Part shown: positions 1 through 8,739 of the stretch, piece by piece | Numbering within the stretch: position 1 is the first letter of the stretch | Layout of the letters: every line of letters starts with the position of its first letter | Assembly: GCA_014650475.1 (NCBI GenBank) | Contig: BMVA01000007.1 | Location: 62,001-126,000, forward strand | DNA from: Streptomyces albogriseolus | Lineage (GTDB): Bacteria; Actinomycetota; Actinomycetes; Streptomycetales; Streptomycetaceae | Length of the DNA stretch: 64,000 nt | Reading direction: 5' to 3' | Notes under the pieces: model-generated | What the model was told of the DNA's origin: nothing | The model's input: the letters and a program-made list of their open reading frames with translations, nothing else | Databases searched by the model: none | Translations under genes and position numbers: made by a program

Positions 1-568
1 CGCAGATCTCGCGCTTCTGCCCGGCGTACGAGAGGGCCGGCAGGTAGGGGTGGCGGAGGGTGTGGTTGTGCAGGGCCACGCCCCGTTTCTGCATGTCCTC
101 GAAGTAGCCGTAGTCCGCCTCGACGAGGTAGTCGCTGAGGAAGGCGCTGTACGGCACCTTCAGTTCGGACATCATCCGCAGGAACTTCGGGTCCTTCTCG
201 GCGCCGTCGTCGATGGTGAGGAAGACGACCTTCTCCTTCACCGGGACGGTGGTGAAGACCGGCGGGAGGTCCAGCCGTTCGTGGCCGTCGACCTCGAAGC
301 CGTCGCGGGTGGTGATGCGCGGCTTGTCCGCCGGGGGCGGCGGCGCGGTCAGCGGGACCTTCTTCAGGCCCCAGCGTCTGGCCGCGGCGGCGCGTGCGGC
401 GTGCGCGGCGCGCAGCTTGTCGGCATAGGAGTCGAGGGCGCGGGCCGGGGGCGCCTCGAGGGGCTGGCCGCCGGCCGGTTCGACCGTGTCGCTGTCCTTG
501 CCGCAGCCCGAGGCGAGGGCGGCGAGCGCGAGCGCGGCGAGACCGGTTCTCGTCCCCAGCCACCGCAT
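1..568 (-). CDS. Polysaccharide deacetylase (NodB-like) lipoprotein, 3' end outside window
   Basis: The first 189 residues are present; the gene runs off the left edge. A short signal peptide ends in a lipobox (ASGC, Cys22), so the protein is probably a membrane-anchored lipoprotein. A proline/alanine-rich linker follows, then the start of a NodB fold: VVFLTIDDG at about 114-122 carries the metal/catalytic Asp pair and HTLRHP at about 169-174 is the second metal motif. Members of this family remove acetyl groups from chitin, xylan or peptidoglycan sugars; the substrate here cannot be read. ATG at 568 is followed directly by a typical positively charged signal start. Confidence 0.85.
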   Translation of the reverse strand, partial: MRWLGTRTGLAALALAALASGCGKDSDTVEPAGGQPLEAPPARALDSYADKLRAAHAARAAAARRWGLKKVPLTAPPPPADKPRITTRDGFEVDGHERLDLPPVFTTVPVKEKVVFLTIDDGAEKDPKFLRMMSELKVPYSAFLSDYLVEADYGYFEDMQKRGVALHNHTLRHPYLPALSYAGQKREIC

Positions 569-691
569 CCGCTTCTTATCGTTTTGTCCTACTACTCGCA
601 TGGTGCCGGATCCTCGCAGCCGCCCGGCCCGCGGCCGGCCCGACACCGCGGCCGGAAGCGCACGGTCCACCGACTGGCCCACAATGACCCG

Positions 692-1867
692 GTGAACGAC
701 CTCGCCCCGCTCCTCACCCCCGAAGGCCGCGCCCTCCTCGACGAGGTGCGCGACACCGACCCGGCGCACGAACTCGCCGTCGCGACCCGGCTGCGCCGCG
801 ACCACCCGGCCGAGCTGGTCTCGGCCGCGCTCGGCCAGGCGCGGCTGCGGCAGCGGGCCGTGGCGAAGTTCGGGGCGGAGGACGCGGCGCGGATGTTCTT
901 CACGCCGAACGGGGTGGAGCAGTCCACCCGGCGCGGCGTCGCCGCGTACCGGGCGGAGCGGCTGCGGGCGGCGGGCGTACGGTCGGTCGCCGACCTGTGC
1001 TGCGGGATCGGCGGGGACGCGATCGCGCTGGCGCGGGCCGGGATCCGGGTCCTCGCGGTGGACCGGGACCCGCAGACGGCCGCGGCCGCCCGTGCCAACG
1101 CGGACGCGCTCGGCCTCGCCGGCCTCATCGAGGTGCGCGAGGCGGATGTGACGGAGGTCGACACGTCCGCCTACGACGCGGTGTTCGTGGACCCAGCCCG
1201 GCGCTCGTCGAAGCGCGGCCGGATCTTCGACCCGGAGGCGTACTCGCCTCCCCTGTCCTGGGCGGTACGGGCGGCGCTGAAGGCGCCCAGGGCCGCCGCC
1301 CTGAAGGTCGCCCCCGGCATCCCGCACGAGGCGGTTCCGGCCGAGGCCGAGGCGGAGTGGATCTCCGACGGCGGGGACGTGAAGGAGGCGGTCCTGTGGT
1401 TCGGCACGGCCCCGGGCACGATCCGCGCGACCCTGCTCCCTGGCCCGCGCACCCTGGTCTCCCGCGGCCTCCCCGACCCCGCGGTCCGTCCCGTCGGACG
1501 CTACCTGTACGAGCCCGACGGCGCCGTCATCCGCTCCCACCTGGTGGCCGAGGTCGCCGAACCCCTCGACGGCGGCCTGATCGACCCGACCATCGCCTAC
1601 ATCACCGCGGACACCCTGAACCCGACCCCGTACGCCACGGCGTACGAGATCACCGACCGGCTCCCCTTCAACGTCAAGAAGCTGAAGGCGCTGCTGCGGG
1701 AGCGCGAGGTGGGGGTCCTCACCGTCAAGAAGCGCGGCTCGGCCGTCGAGCCGGAGGAACTCCGCCGCAAGGCCCTGCCGAAGCCGCACGGCACCGCGTC
1801 GGTCACGGTGTTCCTCACCCGGGTCGCGGGCGCCCCGACGATGCTGCTGGGCCACCCGGCACGCTGA
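692..1867 (+). CDS. Class I SAM-dependent methyltransferase with C-terminal THUMP-like domain
   Basis: A 391-aa protein from GTG 692; the open frame extends upstream but that part overlaps the deacetylase gene and reads as low-complexity shadow. The central Rossmann motif I is VADLCCGIGGDAIALA, followed by an acidic motif (VLAVDRD) and a catalytic-type motif VFVDPARR. The C-terminal third (FNVKKLKALLRERE..LTVKKRG) matches the THUMP-like domain that accompanies these methyltransferases in actinobacteria. The nucleic-acid target is not known; an RNA substrate is inferred from the domain. It is divergent from the upstream deacetylase gene, with a short shared promoter region. Confidence 0.85.
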   Translation: MNDLAPLLTPEGRALLDEVRDTDPAHELAVATRLRRDHPAELVSAALGQARLRQRAVAKFGAEDAARMFFTPNGVEQSTRRGVAAYRAERLRAAGVRSVADLCCGIGGDAIALARAGIRVLAVDRDPQTAAAARANADALGLAGLIEVREADVTEVDTSAYDAVFVDPARRSSKRGRIFDPEAYSPPLSWAVRAALKAPRAAALKVAPGIPHEAVPAEAEAEWISDGGDVKEAVLWFGTAPGTIRATLLPGPRTLVSRGLPDPAVRPVGRYLYEPDGAVIRSHLVAEVAEPLDGGLIDPTIAYITADTLNPTPYATAYEITDRLPFNVKKLKALLREREVGVLTVKKRGSAVEPEELRRKALPKPHGTASVTVFLTRVAGAPTMLLGHPAR

Positions 1868-2424
1868 AGCGACGCCGGTGCGCGCGGCTTCCCGAGGACG
1901 CGAAGCCCTCGCACCACGGCCGGTCACTGCCCGCCTGTACGACAGCCGCGCGTTGGCCCGGACACCACCCGTCCCGTCTCTACCGGCTGGTGACGCCTCG
2001 CACCGACCAGCCGCTGAGCCGGGCCGCGGATCGGCGGCTGATCACCACCCGCGCCCCGTCGACGGCGCGAACGCCGCCCGCCACTCCCTCGCGGAGATCC
2101 GCCGCGTCGGCTCGGACAGCCCGTCCCCCGCCCGAGCTGCACGCCACGGCGCGGACGGTCACGGTCGTCCTGACCGCGCCGTCAGCGCATCGACGACACC
2201 GCTGGGCCACCCGGCAGCGATCGGCGCGCCCGCGCGCCGCGCACTCCGACAGCTCGGGACTTCACGCGCCGATCAGCCGCCGGGCCGCGCCCCGCGCCGA
2301 TACGGGTCCCGCGCACGCCGACCCGTCACCACCCGCCACCCGACGGCAACGCACCCGCCCGCAGGACGGCGCGAGCGCCGGGACGGCGCCCTTGGCGCGG
2401 AGGTCCGCCACCTCCGCGCCTCCC
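1868..2424. other. Intergenic stretch without a recognisable gene
   Basis: This stretch of 557 bp lies between two convergent genes. The open frames in it are arginine/alanine/proline-rich on every strand, lack good ribosome binding sites and show no domain I recognise. No convincing hairpin terminator, repeat or RNA gene was seen. Confidence 0.5.
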
Positions 2425-3690
2425 TCAGCCCCCCATCTCCTCCGCCCGCCTCCGCAGCATCTCCCGTTCGCGTGCGTTGCCCGCCAGTTCCGCGGCCCGC
2501 GTGAACTCCTGCCGTGCTTCGGCCGCGCGCCCCAGGCGGGACAGGAGGTCGCCGCGGACGCTCGGCAGCAGGTGGTAGTCGCGCAGCGCCGGCACCTCGG
2601 TCAGCGCGTCCACCAGCGGCAGCGCCGCCTCCGGGCCCTCCGCCATGGAGACGGCGACCGCGCGGTTGAGTTCGACCACCGGGGACGGCGTGCGGGCGGC
2701 GAGCAGGGCGTAGAGGGCGGCGATGCGGTGCCAGTCCGTCTCCTCGTAGCGGTACGCGTGCGCGTGGCAGGCGGCGATGGCCGCCTGGAGGACGTACGGG
2801 CCCGGAGGTCCGGAGGCGACCGCGTCGGCGCGGGCCAGCGCGGCCACCCCGCGGGCGATGAGCATGCGGTTCCAGCGCGCGCGGTTCTGGTCCGCGAGCA
2901 GCACCGGCTCGCCGTCGGGGCCGGTACGGGCGGCGGTCCGGGACGCCTGGAACTCCAGCAGCGCGGTGAGCCCGTGCACCTCGGGCTCCTTCGGCATCAG
3001 CCCCGCCAGCACGCGGGCCAGCCGCAACGCGTCCTCGCACAGCGCGGGCCGCAGCCAGTCGTCGCCGGCCGTGGCCGCGTACCCCTCGTTGAAGATCAGG
3101 TAGATGACGTCGAGGACCGAGCCGAGCCGGGCCTCGCGGTCGGGTCCGTACGGCACCTCGAAGGCGACGTTCTTCCTGGCCAGCGTGCGCTTGGCGCGGA
3201 CGATCCGCTGCGCCACGGTCGCCTCGGGCACGAGGAAGGCGCGGGCGATCTCGGCCGTGGTCAGTCCGCCGAGCAGCCGCAGGGTGAGGGCGGTGCGCGC
3301 CTCGGCGGACAGGGCGGGATGGCAGGCCGTGAAGACGAGCCGGAGCAGGTCGTCGTCGATGTCGTCCGGGTCGGCGGGCGGCTCGGGCGGCGCCGTCACC
3401 AGGTCGGCGTCCCGGCCGATCTCGGCGAGCTTGCGGGCGTAGGTCTCCCGGCGGCGCACCAGGTCGACGGCGCGGTGGCGGGCGGTGGCCGTGAGCCAGG
3501 CGCCCGGGTTGTCCGGCACCCCGTCCCGCGGCCACTGCTCCAGGGCCGCGACCAGGGCGTCCTGCGCGAGTTCCTCGGCGATGCCGACGTCCCGGACGAT
3601 CCGGGCCACCGCGGCGACCACCCGCGGGAACTCCATGCGGAAGACGGTCTCGACGGCCCCGCCCGGTCCGGCGGTGGGCTGTGGTGTCAC
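2425..3690 (-). CDS. ECF42-type RNA polymerase sigma factor with long C-terminal extension
   Basis: A 421-aa ECF sigma factor, about twice the usual ECF length. Region 2 lies at about 12-80 (AEELAQDALVAALEQW, then PGAWLTATARHRAVD) and region 4 at about 125-175 (LGGLTTAEIARAFLVPEATVAQRIVRAK is split around the helix-turn-helix). The remaining ~240 residues are helical and TPR-like (ELNRAVAVSMAEG, LRDYHLLPSVRGDLL), typical of the ECF42 (SigJ-like, DUF6596) group. No anti-sigma gene is adjacent; in this group the C-terminal domain is thought to replace it. It sits 59 bp downstream of the DGPF/YciI gene, its hallmark partner, probably in one operon. The start is GTG 3690. Confidence 0.9.
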   Translation of the reverse strand: MTPQPTAGPGGAVETVFRMEFPRVVAAVARIVRDVGIAEELAQDALVAALEQWPRDGVPDNPGAWLTATARHRAVDLVRRRETYARKLAEIGRDADLVTAPPEPPADPDDIDDDLLRLVFTACHPALSAEARTALTLRLLGGLTTAEIARAFLVPEATVAQRIVRAKRTLARKNVAFEVPYGPDREARLGSVLDVIYLIFNEGYAATAGDDWLRPALCEDALRLARVLAGLMPKEPEVHGLTALLEFQASRTAARTGPDGEPVLLADQNRARWNRMLIARGVAALARADAVASGPPGPYVLQAAIAACHAHAYRYEETDWHRIAALYALLAARTPSPVVELNRAVAVSMAEGPEAALPLVDALTEVPALRDYHLLPSVRGDLLSRLGRAAEARQEFTRAAELAGNAREREMLRRRAEEMGG

Positions 3691-3749
3691 AGCCCACCAT
3701 CAGACACCCGTACGGCGGTGAGGCCAAGCGGGGCCAGCGGGCCGGGGCG

Positions 3750-4106
3750 TCAGCCCTCCTCGATCTCCCGGACCTCGCAGGTCACCGTCCAGTACGGCTC
3801 GTGCACCTTCAGGAAGCGCTTGGTCCACTCGATCGCCTCGGCCTTGTCCTTGGCCTGGAGGAGGGCGTACCCGCCGATGACCTCCTTGGTCTCGGTGAAC
3901 GGCCCGTCCGTCACGGACAGCCGGCCGCCCTCGTAGTGGACCCGGGCGCCCTGGGCGGTCGGGGTCAGCCCTGCGGTGTCCAGCAGGACGCCGTTCTTGG
4001 TCATCTCCTCGATCAGCTCGCCCATCCGCTGCATCAGCTCGGGGCTGGGTCCGCCCTCGGGGGCGTTGTTCTCGTCGATCCGGATGAGGGAGAGATAGCG
4101 CGGCAT
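3750..4106 (-). CDS. YciI/DGPF-domain protein, partner of ECF42
   Basis: A 118-aa YCII-related protein with the signature DGPF (residues about 68-71, TDGPFTETKE), which names the DGPF family that accompanies ECF42 sigma factors. The fold is a small ferredoxin-like dimer; the enzymatic role is not established. It lies just upstream of the sigma gene on the same strand, and a TGTCGA/CGAC promoter motif lies about 55-80 bases before its ATG, suggesting that the sigma factor transcribes it. Confidence 0.9.
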   Translation of the reverse strand: MPRYLSLIRIDENNAPEGGPSPELMQRMGELIEEMTKNGVLLDTAGLTPTAQGARVHYEGGRLSVTDGPFTETKEVIGGYALLQAKDKAEAIEWTKRFLKVHEPYWTVTCEVREIEEG

Positions 4107-4158
4107 GACGGCTCCTCGTGGTGTGCGGGCCGGGTCCTTCCCGGCCTCTCACCCCTGC

Positions 4159-4185
4159 GTCGAACGGCACGGACGGAAATCGACA
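4159..4185 (-). promoter_or_regulatory. Candidate ECF42 promoter (TGTCGA-N17-CGAC)
   Basis: Read on minus, TGTCGA (4185-4180) is followed after 17 bases by CGAC (4162-4159), 52 bases before the DGPF gene ATG. From memory, ECF42 of S. venezuelae recognises TGTCGA in the -35 and CGA(T/C)-like in the -10 region. This supports autoregulation of the DGPF-sigma operon. Confidence 0.55.
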
Positions 4186-4333
4186 CCCGGCCGGAGAAAT
4201 CTTCGCCTCACTTCGGCGAGACCCGCAGCCGCCCGGCCTCGGGCACGTCAGCCACCACCCGGTCGGGGTCGTCCGGCTCGGTGATCCGCCGGACCAGCGC
4301 ACCACCCGACGGCTCAGCGCACCGCCCGCCAGC

Positions 4334-5386
4334 TCAGTGCGCCGCCGGCGCGGCCGTGCTGCTCCGCACCACCAGGCTGGTGGCCAGCTCCACGCGGGTC
4401 GCCGCGGCGGAGTCCTCGCCCTTGCCGAGGTCGAGCACCAGCTTCGCCGCCGCCTCCGCCATCTCCGTCAGCGGCTGCCGCACGGTCGTCAGCGGCGGGC
4501 CCACCCAGCGGGCCACGGGCAGGTCGTCGAAGCCGACCACGCTCAGGTCCTCAGGGATCCGCAGGCCCAGCTCACGGGCGGCCTCGTACAGCCCGAGCGC
4601 CTGGAGGTCGTTGCCGGCGAAGACCGCGGTGGGCCGGTCCTCGCGGCGCAGCAGGGCGAGGCCCTGCCGGTAGCCGGCGTCGTGGTGGAAGTCACCGGAC
4701 ACGATCAGTGACGGGTCCACCGGCAGCCCGGCGGTCTCCAGGGCGGCCCGGTAGCCGTCGACGCGGGCGCGGCTGCACATCATCCGCGAGGGTCCGCTGA
4801 TCGCGCCGATCCGGGTGTGGCCCAGCTCGATCAGATGCCGGGTGGCGGCGAGCCCGCCCTGCCAGTTGGTCGCGCCGATGGAGGGCACGTCGGTGCCCGG
4901 GTCGCCGGCCGGGTCCATCACCACGAACGGGATGGAACGGCTGGTCAGCAGCGCGCGTCCGGACTCGTCGAGGCCGGACAGCACAAGGATCACGCCGTGC
5001 GGGCGGCGGGCGGCGACCTGGTCGGCCCAGGTGCGGCCGGGGGTGAGCCGCCCCGCGCTCTCCGACAGCACCACGCTCAGCCCGGCGTCCCGGGCGACGT
5101 TCTCCACGCCCCGGATGACCTCCATCGCCCAGGCGCTCTCCAGCTCGTGGAAGACCAGGTCGATCAGGGGGGAGCGACTGGCCTCGGCGCGGCGGCGCCG
5201 GTATCCGTGGGTGCGCAGCAGCTCCTCGACCCGGGAACGGGTGCCGGGGGCGACGTCGGCGCGGCCGTTGAGCACCTTCGAAACAGTCGGCGCGGAGACA
5301 CCCGCCTCGCGGGCGATCTCAGCGAGCGTCGCGGTCTGCGTGCTGCGCCCGTGGGTCCGGGTGTCAGCGGGCTGCGGGGAAGTCAT
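4334..5386 (-). CDS. LacI-family transcriptional regulator (likely xylan/xylose-type)
   Basis: A 350-aa LacI/GalR regulator. The N-terminal helix-turn-helix and hinge are at about 18-70 (TLAEIAREAGVSAPTVSKVL, then NGRADVAPGTRSRVEELL). The rest is a periplasmic-binding-like sugar sensor (GAISGPSRM, VFAGNDLQALG, VVGFDDLPVARWVGPPLTT). ATG 5386 leaves a short leader before the HTH. Its own promoter region carries two CGAA-N3-TTCG-type sites; the same paired sites precede the GH10 xylanase gene at 60387, so a xylan-derived effector is inferred. Confidence 0.9.
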   Translation of the reverse strand: MTSPQPADTRTHGRSTQTATLAEIAREAGVSAPTVSKVLNGRADVAPGTRSRVEELLRTHGYRRRRAEASRSPLIDLVFHELESAWAMEVIRGVENVARDAGLSVVLSESAGRLTPGRTWADQVAARRPHGVILVLSGLDESGRALLTSRSIPFVVMDPAGDPGTDVPSIGATNWQGGLAATRHLIELGHTRIGAISGPSRMMCSRARVDGYRAALETAGLPVDPSLIVSGDFHHDAGYRQGLALLRREDRPTAVFAGNDLQALGLYEAARELGLRIPEDLSVVGFDDLPVARWVGPPLTTVRQPLTEMAEAAAKLVLDLGKGEDSAAATRVELATSLVVRSSTAAPAAH

Positions 5387-5436
5387 GGCGGCGATCGTAT
5401 CTCCGCGAGCCGCGAGGACGAAGACCTGCGACAGTC

Positions 5437-5468
5437 CGGAACATTCGAAACGTATGACGAAACATTCG
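5437..5468. promoter_or_regulatory. Paired CGAA-N3-TTCG operator upstream of the LacI-family gene
   Basis: Two 11-bp quasi-palindromes, CGGAACATTCG (5437-5447) and CGAAACATTCG (5458-5468), have centres exactly 21 bp apart, two helical turns. They lie 51-82 bases upstream of the regulator's ATG. The same pair with the same spacing occurs before the xylanase gene (60417-60448). Confidence 0.7.
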
Positions 5469-5514
5469 CGTCATCTCGCCGTCCCGCACCCGCGACGCAG
5501 TGCCCCTCCCCCGC

Positions 5515-5778
5515 TCAGACGCTTCCCAGCGACTCGAACCGCCACCGGTGCACCGCCCGCGTGACCAGCGTGTTCTCCGGCTCCGGGAGCTCGGGGAGGT
5601 CGGCGTCGAGGGGGGCGTTCCACCAGGTGATGACGAGGACGCGGTCCTGCGGGGCGCGGAAGGTCTCCCGGCGCACCGGGCGCCGGGGCAGCTCGCGGGC
5701 CCGCTCCTCGGCCCAGGCCAGCAGGTCGGGGCCGCGGCCGGGGACCGCGCGGGCCTCCCACATCAGCGCGACGGTCAT
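5515..5778 (-). CDS. Small conserved hypothetical protein coupled to tsaD
   Basis: An 87-aa protein starting [14 protein letters not shown]. Its ATG overlaps the tsaD stop as ATGA, indicating translational coupling. The sequence ([27 protein letters not shown]) looks like a small alpha/beta protein of the antibiotic-biosynthesis-monooxygenase or dimeric ferredoxin-like type, but no signature residue is clear. Function is unknown. The open frame extends further upstream only inside tsaD. Confidence 0.7.
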   Translation of the reverse strand: MTVALMWEARAVPGRGPDLLAWAEERARELPRRPVRRETFRAPQDRVLVITWWNAPLDADLPELPEPENTLVTRAVHRWRFESLGSV

Positions 5779-6872
5779 GTGTAGAGGTTCTCCCGGGCGG
5801 TCTCGTGGACGTGGTCGTGGGAGTGGGCGGCGCCCGGCACGTGCGGGTCGGTGACCGGGAGGGAGGAGTCCGCCGAGAGGTCCCAGTCGGAGGCCGCGCG
5901 GTTGCGGGCGACCATCTCCGCGCCGAGGGCGGCCACCATCGCGCCGTTGTCCGTGCACAGCTTGGGACGCGGCACCCGCAGCCGGATGCCGGCGGCCTCG
6001 CAGCGCTCCTGGGCGAGGGCGCGCAGCCGGGAGTTGGCGGCCACGCCGCCGCCGATCATCAGATGGTCGACGCCCTCGTCCTTGCAGGCCCGTACGGCCT
6101 TGCGGGTGAGCACGTCCACGACGGCCTCCTGGAAGGACGCCGACACGTCCCGCACCGGCACCTCCTCGCCCGCCGCCCGCTTGGCCTCGATCCAGCGCGC
6201 CACGGCCGTCTTCAGCCCGGAGAAGGAGAAGTCGTACGCCGGGTCACGGGGGCCGGTCAGGCCGCGCGGGAAGGCGATCGCAGCCGGGTCGCCCTCGCGG
6301 GCGTACCGGTCGATGACGGGACCGCCGGGGAAGCCGAGGTTCAGCACCCGGGCGATCTTGTCGAAGGCCTCGCCCGCCGCGTCGTCGATGGTCGCGCCGA
6401 GCGGGCGCACGTCGGAGGTGATGTCGGCGGACAGCAGCAGCGAGGAGTGGCCGCCGGAGACCAGCAGCGCCATCGTCGGCTCGGGCAGCGGCCCGTGCTC
6501 CAGCTGGTCGACGCAGATGTGGGAGGCGAGGTGGTTGACCCCGTACAGCGGCTTGCCGAGGGCGTAGGCGTACGCCTTCGCCGCGGAGACGCCGACCAGC
6601 AGCGCGCCGGCCAGGCCGGGGCCCGCGGTGACGGCGATGCCGTCGAGGTCCCGGGCGCTCACCCCCGCTTCCTTCAGCGCCCGCTCGATGGTGGGGACCA
6701 TCGCCTCGAGGTGGGCGCGGCTCGCCACCTCGGGGACGACGCCGCCGAAGCGGGCGTGCTCGTCGACGCTGGAGGCGACGGCGTCCGCGAGCAGGGTGGT
6801 GCCGCGGACGATGCCGACGCCGGTCTCGTCGCAGGAGGTCTCGATCCCCAGTACCAGGGGTTCGTCAGCCAT
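5775..6872 (-). CDS. tsaD: tRNA N6-threonylcarbamoyladenosine transferase TsaD
   Basis: The 365-aa protein transfers threonylcarbamoyl to A37 of ANN-decoding tRNAs, with TsaB and TsaE. Family features are visible: [14 protein letters not shown] at the N-terminus, the metal-binding HLASH, the nucleotide motif [20 protein letters not shown] and [13 protein letters not shown]. Length is slightly above the E. coli enzyme because of a histidine-rich tail (HSHDHVHE). ATG 6872 was chosen because upstream codons overlap rimI. It is third in tsaB-rimI-tsaD. Confidence 0.97.
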   Translation of the reverse strand: MADEPLVLGIETSCDETGVGIVRGTTLLADAVASSVDEHARFGGVVPEVASRAHLEAMVPTIERALKEAGVSARDLDGIAVTAGPGLAGALLVGVSAAKAYAYALGKPLYGVNHLASHICVDQLEHGPLPEPTMALLVSGGHSSLLLSADITSDVRPLGATIDDAAGEAFDKIARVLNLGFPGGPVIDRYAREGDPAAIAFPRGLTGPRDPAYDFSFSGLKTAVARWIEAKRAAGEEVPVRDVSASFQEAVVDVLTRKAVRACKDEGVDHLMIGGGVAANSRLRALAQERCEAAGIRLRVPRPKLCTDNGAMVAALGAEMVARNRAASDWDLSADSSLPVTDPHVPGAAHSHDHVHETARENLYT

Positions 6873-6895
6873 GGATCTCGGTTCCTTGTACGCCG

Positions 6896-7420
6896 TCACG
6901 GGGTGGCCCGGGTCACGGAGGCGGACGGGCCGGTCAAGCGCATGACCAGCGCGTCCACGTTGCCCGGCTGGTAATAACCGCGTCTGACTCCGATGACCTC
7001 GAAGCCGAAGCGCTCGTAGAGCTTCTGGGCGCGGACGTTGTCGACGCGGCACTCCAGCATGACCTCGGCGCACTCGAACGCCGTGGCCGCGCGCAGCAGC
7101 TCGGTCAGCAGCCGCGAGCCGAGCCCGGTGCCCCAGTGGTCGCGGGTGACCGCGATGGTCTGGACGTCGGCCGCCGGGGTGGCGCCGTCGTCGCCCTCCG
7201 CGCCGGAGGTGGTGAGGCCGGCGTAGCCGACGATCCGGTCGCCCTCCTCGGCGACGACGTAGCGCCGGGTCGCCCCGGGCCCGCGGGAGTGGGCCAGCTC
7301 GGACCAGAACATGCCGCGCGACCACGCGTCCTCGGGGAAGAGGTCGCGCTCCAGCTCCAGCACGGGGTCGATGTCCCACCAGCGCATCTCGCGCAGGACC
7401 ACCGTCTCGGTTCCCGTCAC
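6896..7420 (-). CDS. rimI: Ribosomal protein S18 alanine N-acetyltransferase RimI (GNAT)
   Basis: A 174-aa GNAT acetyltransferase from GTG 7420, which overlaps the tsaB stop as GTGA. The acetyl-CoA pyrophosphate loop is [13 protein letters not shown] and the C-terminal strand is [16 protein letters not shown], both typical of RimI. The family acetylates the N-terminal Ala of S18; the fixed position between tsaB and tsaD supports the RimI assignment rather than a generic GNAT. Confidence 0.92.
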   Translation of the reverse strand: MTGTETVVLREMRWWDIDPVLELERDLFPEDAWSRGMFWSELAHSRGPGATRRYVVAEEGDRIVGYAGLTTSGAEGDDGATPAADVQTIAVTRDHWGTGLGSRLLTELLRAATAFECAEVMLECRVDNVRAQKLYERFGFEVIGVRRGYYQPGNVDALVMRLTGPSASVTRATP

Positions 7421-8070
7421 TTGGGGGTGACCACCTTGTAGTTCTTGGGGACCTGGGCATCGGGCCGCCGCAGGTACAGCGGCCGCGGGGCGGGCAGTTC
7501 CTCGCCCGCCTTCAGCCTCTCCACGGCCAGCCGGGCGAGGGCGGCGGCGCTCACGTGCTCCGGCTCGTGCGCCTGGGGGAAGGTGTCCGGGTAGAGCAGC
7601 GCGCCCGCGCCGACCGCGGGCACGCCCTTGACCTGGTCCGCGATGTCGGCGGGCCGGTCGACGGCCGGTTCGGTGAGGCGGGTGCGGGAGTCGGCGTACC
7701 GCGCCCAGTAGACCTCCTTGCGGCGGGCGTCCGTCGCCACGACGAAGGGGCCCTCCAGGTCGGCCGCGTAGGCCAGGCCGTCCAGCGTGCACACACCGTG
7801 CACGGGCACGCCGAGGGCCAGCCCGAAGGCGTCGGCGGTCATCAGGCCGACCCGCAGGCCGGTGTAGGGGCCGGGGCCGGTGCCGGCCACGATCCCGGTG
7901 ACGGCGTCGAGCCGCAGACCGGCCTCGGCGAGCACCCGGTCGACGGCCGGGAGCAGCAGTTCACCGTGGCGGCGGGCGTCCACCTGGCTCGACGAGGCGA
8001 TGACGTCGTCGCCGTCGTGCAGCGCGACGGTGACGGCGGGGGTGGCGGTATCCAGAGCGAGCAAGAGCAC
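7417..8070 (-). CDS. tsaB: tRNA threonylcarbamoyladenosine biosynthesis protein TsaB
   Basis: The 217-aa ASKHA-fold partner that stabilises TsaD in t6A synthesis. The N-terminus [16 protein letters not shown] and the signature [13 protein letters not shown] (about 64-76) identify it. Like other TsaB proteins it lacks the metal-binding HxxxH of TsaD. It is the first gene of tsaB-rimI-tsaD and is divergent from the gene at 8189. Confidence 0.96.
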   Translation of the reverse strand: MLLLALDTATPAVTVALHDGDDVIASSSQVDARRHGELLLPAVDRVLAEAGLRLDAVTGIVAGTGPGPYTGLRVGLMTADAFGLALGVPVHGVCTLDGLAYAADLEGPFVVATDARRKEVYWARYADSRTRLTEPAVDRPADIADQVKGVPAVGAGALLYPDTFPQAHEPEHVSAAALARLAVERLKAGEELPAPRPLYLRRPDAQVPKNYKVVTPK

Positions 8071-8188
8071 GCAAACAGCCTACGGCTCCCGCGCCCCGGC
8101 CACGGCCGCACGGGCCGGACGGTCACGGACTGCTACGGTCGCGTCACATCCGCACACAGCAGGACAGAGCAGGACAGGGGCGACGGCG

Positions 8189-8734
8189 ATGGCGGGGACC
8201 AGTTCGACGATCGTGGCGGGGCTGACCGCGGCGGCCCTCGCGACGGTCGGTTACCTCGGCCACCGGGCGGCGGAGACGGTCCCGCCGGACCTGCGCCGGG
8301 AGGCGTCCGGCGCCCCGGCCCCCGCACCGAAGGCGTCCCGCGGCGGCCATCCGGCAGCCCTGCCCCCGCGCTCGGGCCTGGGACAGCGGGTCGTGTACTC
8401 GCTGGGCCGCGACCGGGTGTGGCTGGTGGACAAGGGCGACAAGGTGCGCCGCACGTTCGGCGTCAGCCCCAGCACGGTCGACCCGGCTCCGGGCACCTAC
8501 CGGGTGACGTCCCGCTCGGGGAAGGTCACCGGCTCGGACGGCGTCCCGGTCGAACACGTCGTGCGCTTCGCCGGCGTGGACGGCACGGTGATCGGGTTCA
8601 GCGCGGCGGTCGACGGCTCGGCGCCCGTCCTCGACCCGCGGGAACGCACCGGCGGGATCCGGGAGACACGGGCGGACGGCGCGGCGATGTGGAAGTTCGC
8701 GACGATCGGCCGCACGGTCGTCGTGGTGCCGTAG
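8189..8734 (+). CDS. Degenerate L,D-transpeptidase (YkuD-like) protein, catalytic residues missing
   Basis: A 181-aa protein with an N-terminal membrane anchor or signal segment (about 7-24) and an Ala/Pro linker. Residues 66-181 resemble a YkuD domain: GQRVVYSLGRDRVWLV, then GTYRVTS, and a C-terminal block TGGIRETRADGAAMWKF followed by IGRTVVVV. Active enzymes have an HG pair and SHGCIRM at the corresponding places; here the His is replaced (IGFSAA) and the Cys by Gly (GGIR). It is therefore probably a non-catalytic relative, perhaps binding cell wall. ATG 8189 follows AGGGG. It ends 5 bp from the convergent 53-aa ORF. Confidence 0.75.
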   Translation: MAGTSSTIVAGLTAAALATVGYLGHRAAETVPPDLRREASGAPAPAPKASRGGHPAALPPRSGLGQRVVYSLGRDRVWLVDKGDKVRRTFGVSPSTVDPAPGTYRVTSRSGKVTGSDGVPVEHVVRFAGVDGTVIGFSAAVDGSAPVLDPRERTGGIRETRADGAAMWKFATIGRTVVVVP

Positions 8735-8739
8735 GAGCC

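Noticed and set aside
1878-2504. 208-aa ORF in the gap before the ECF42 gene
   Set aside because: No good ribosome binding site, skewed Arg/Ala/Pro composition, overlaps the 3' end of the sigma gene; not supported as a gene.
997-3936. 979-aa open frame on plus
   Set aside because: Runs through the methyltransferase in another frame and antisense to the ECF42 gene; Arg/Gly-rich with no motif.
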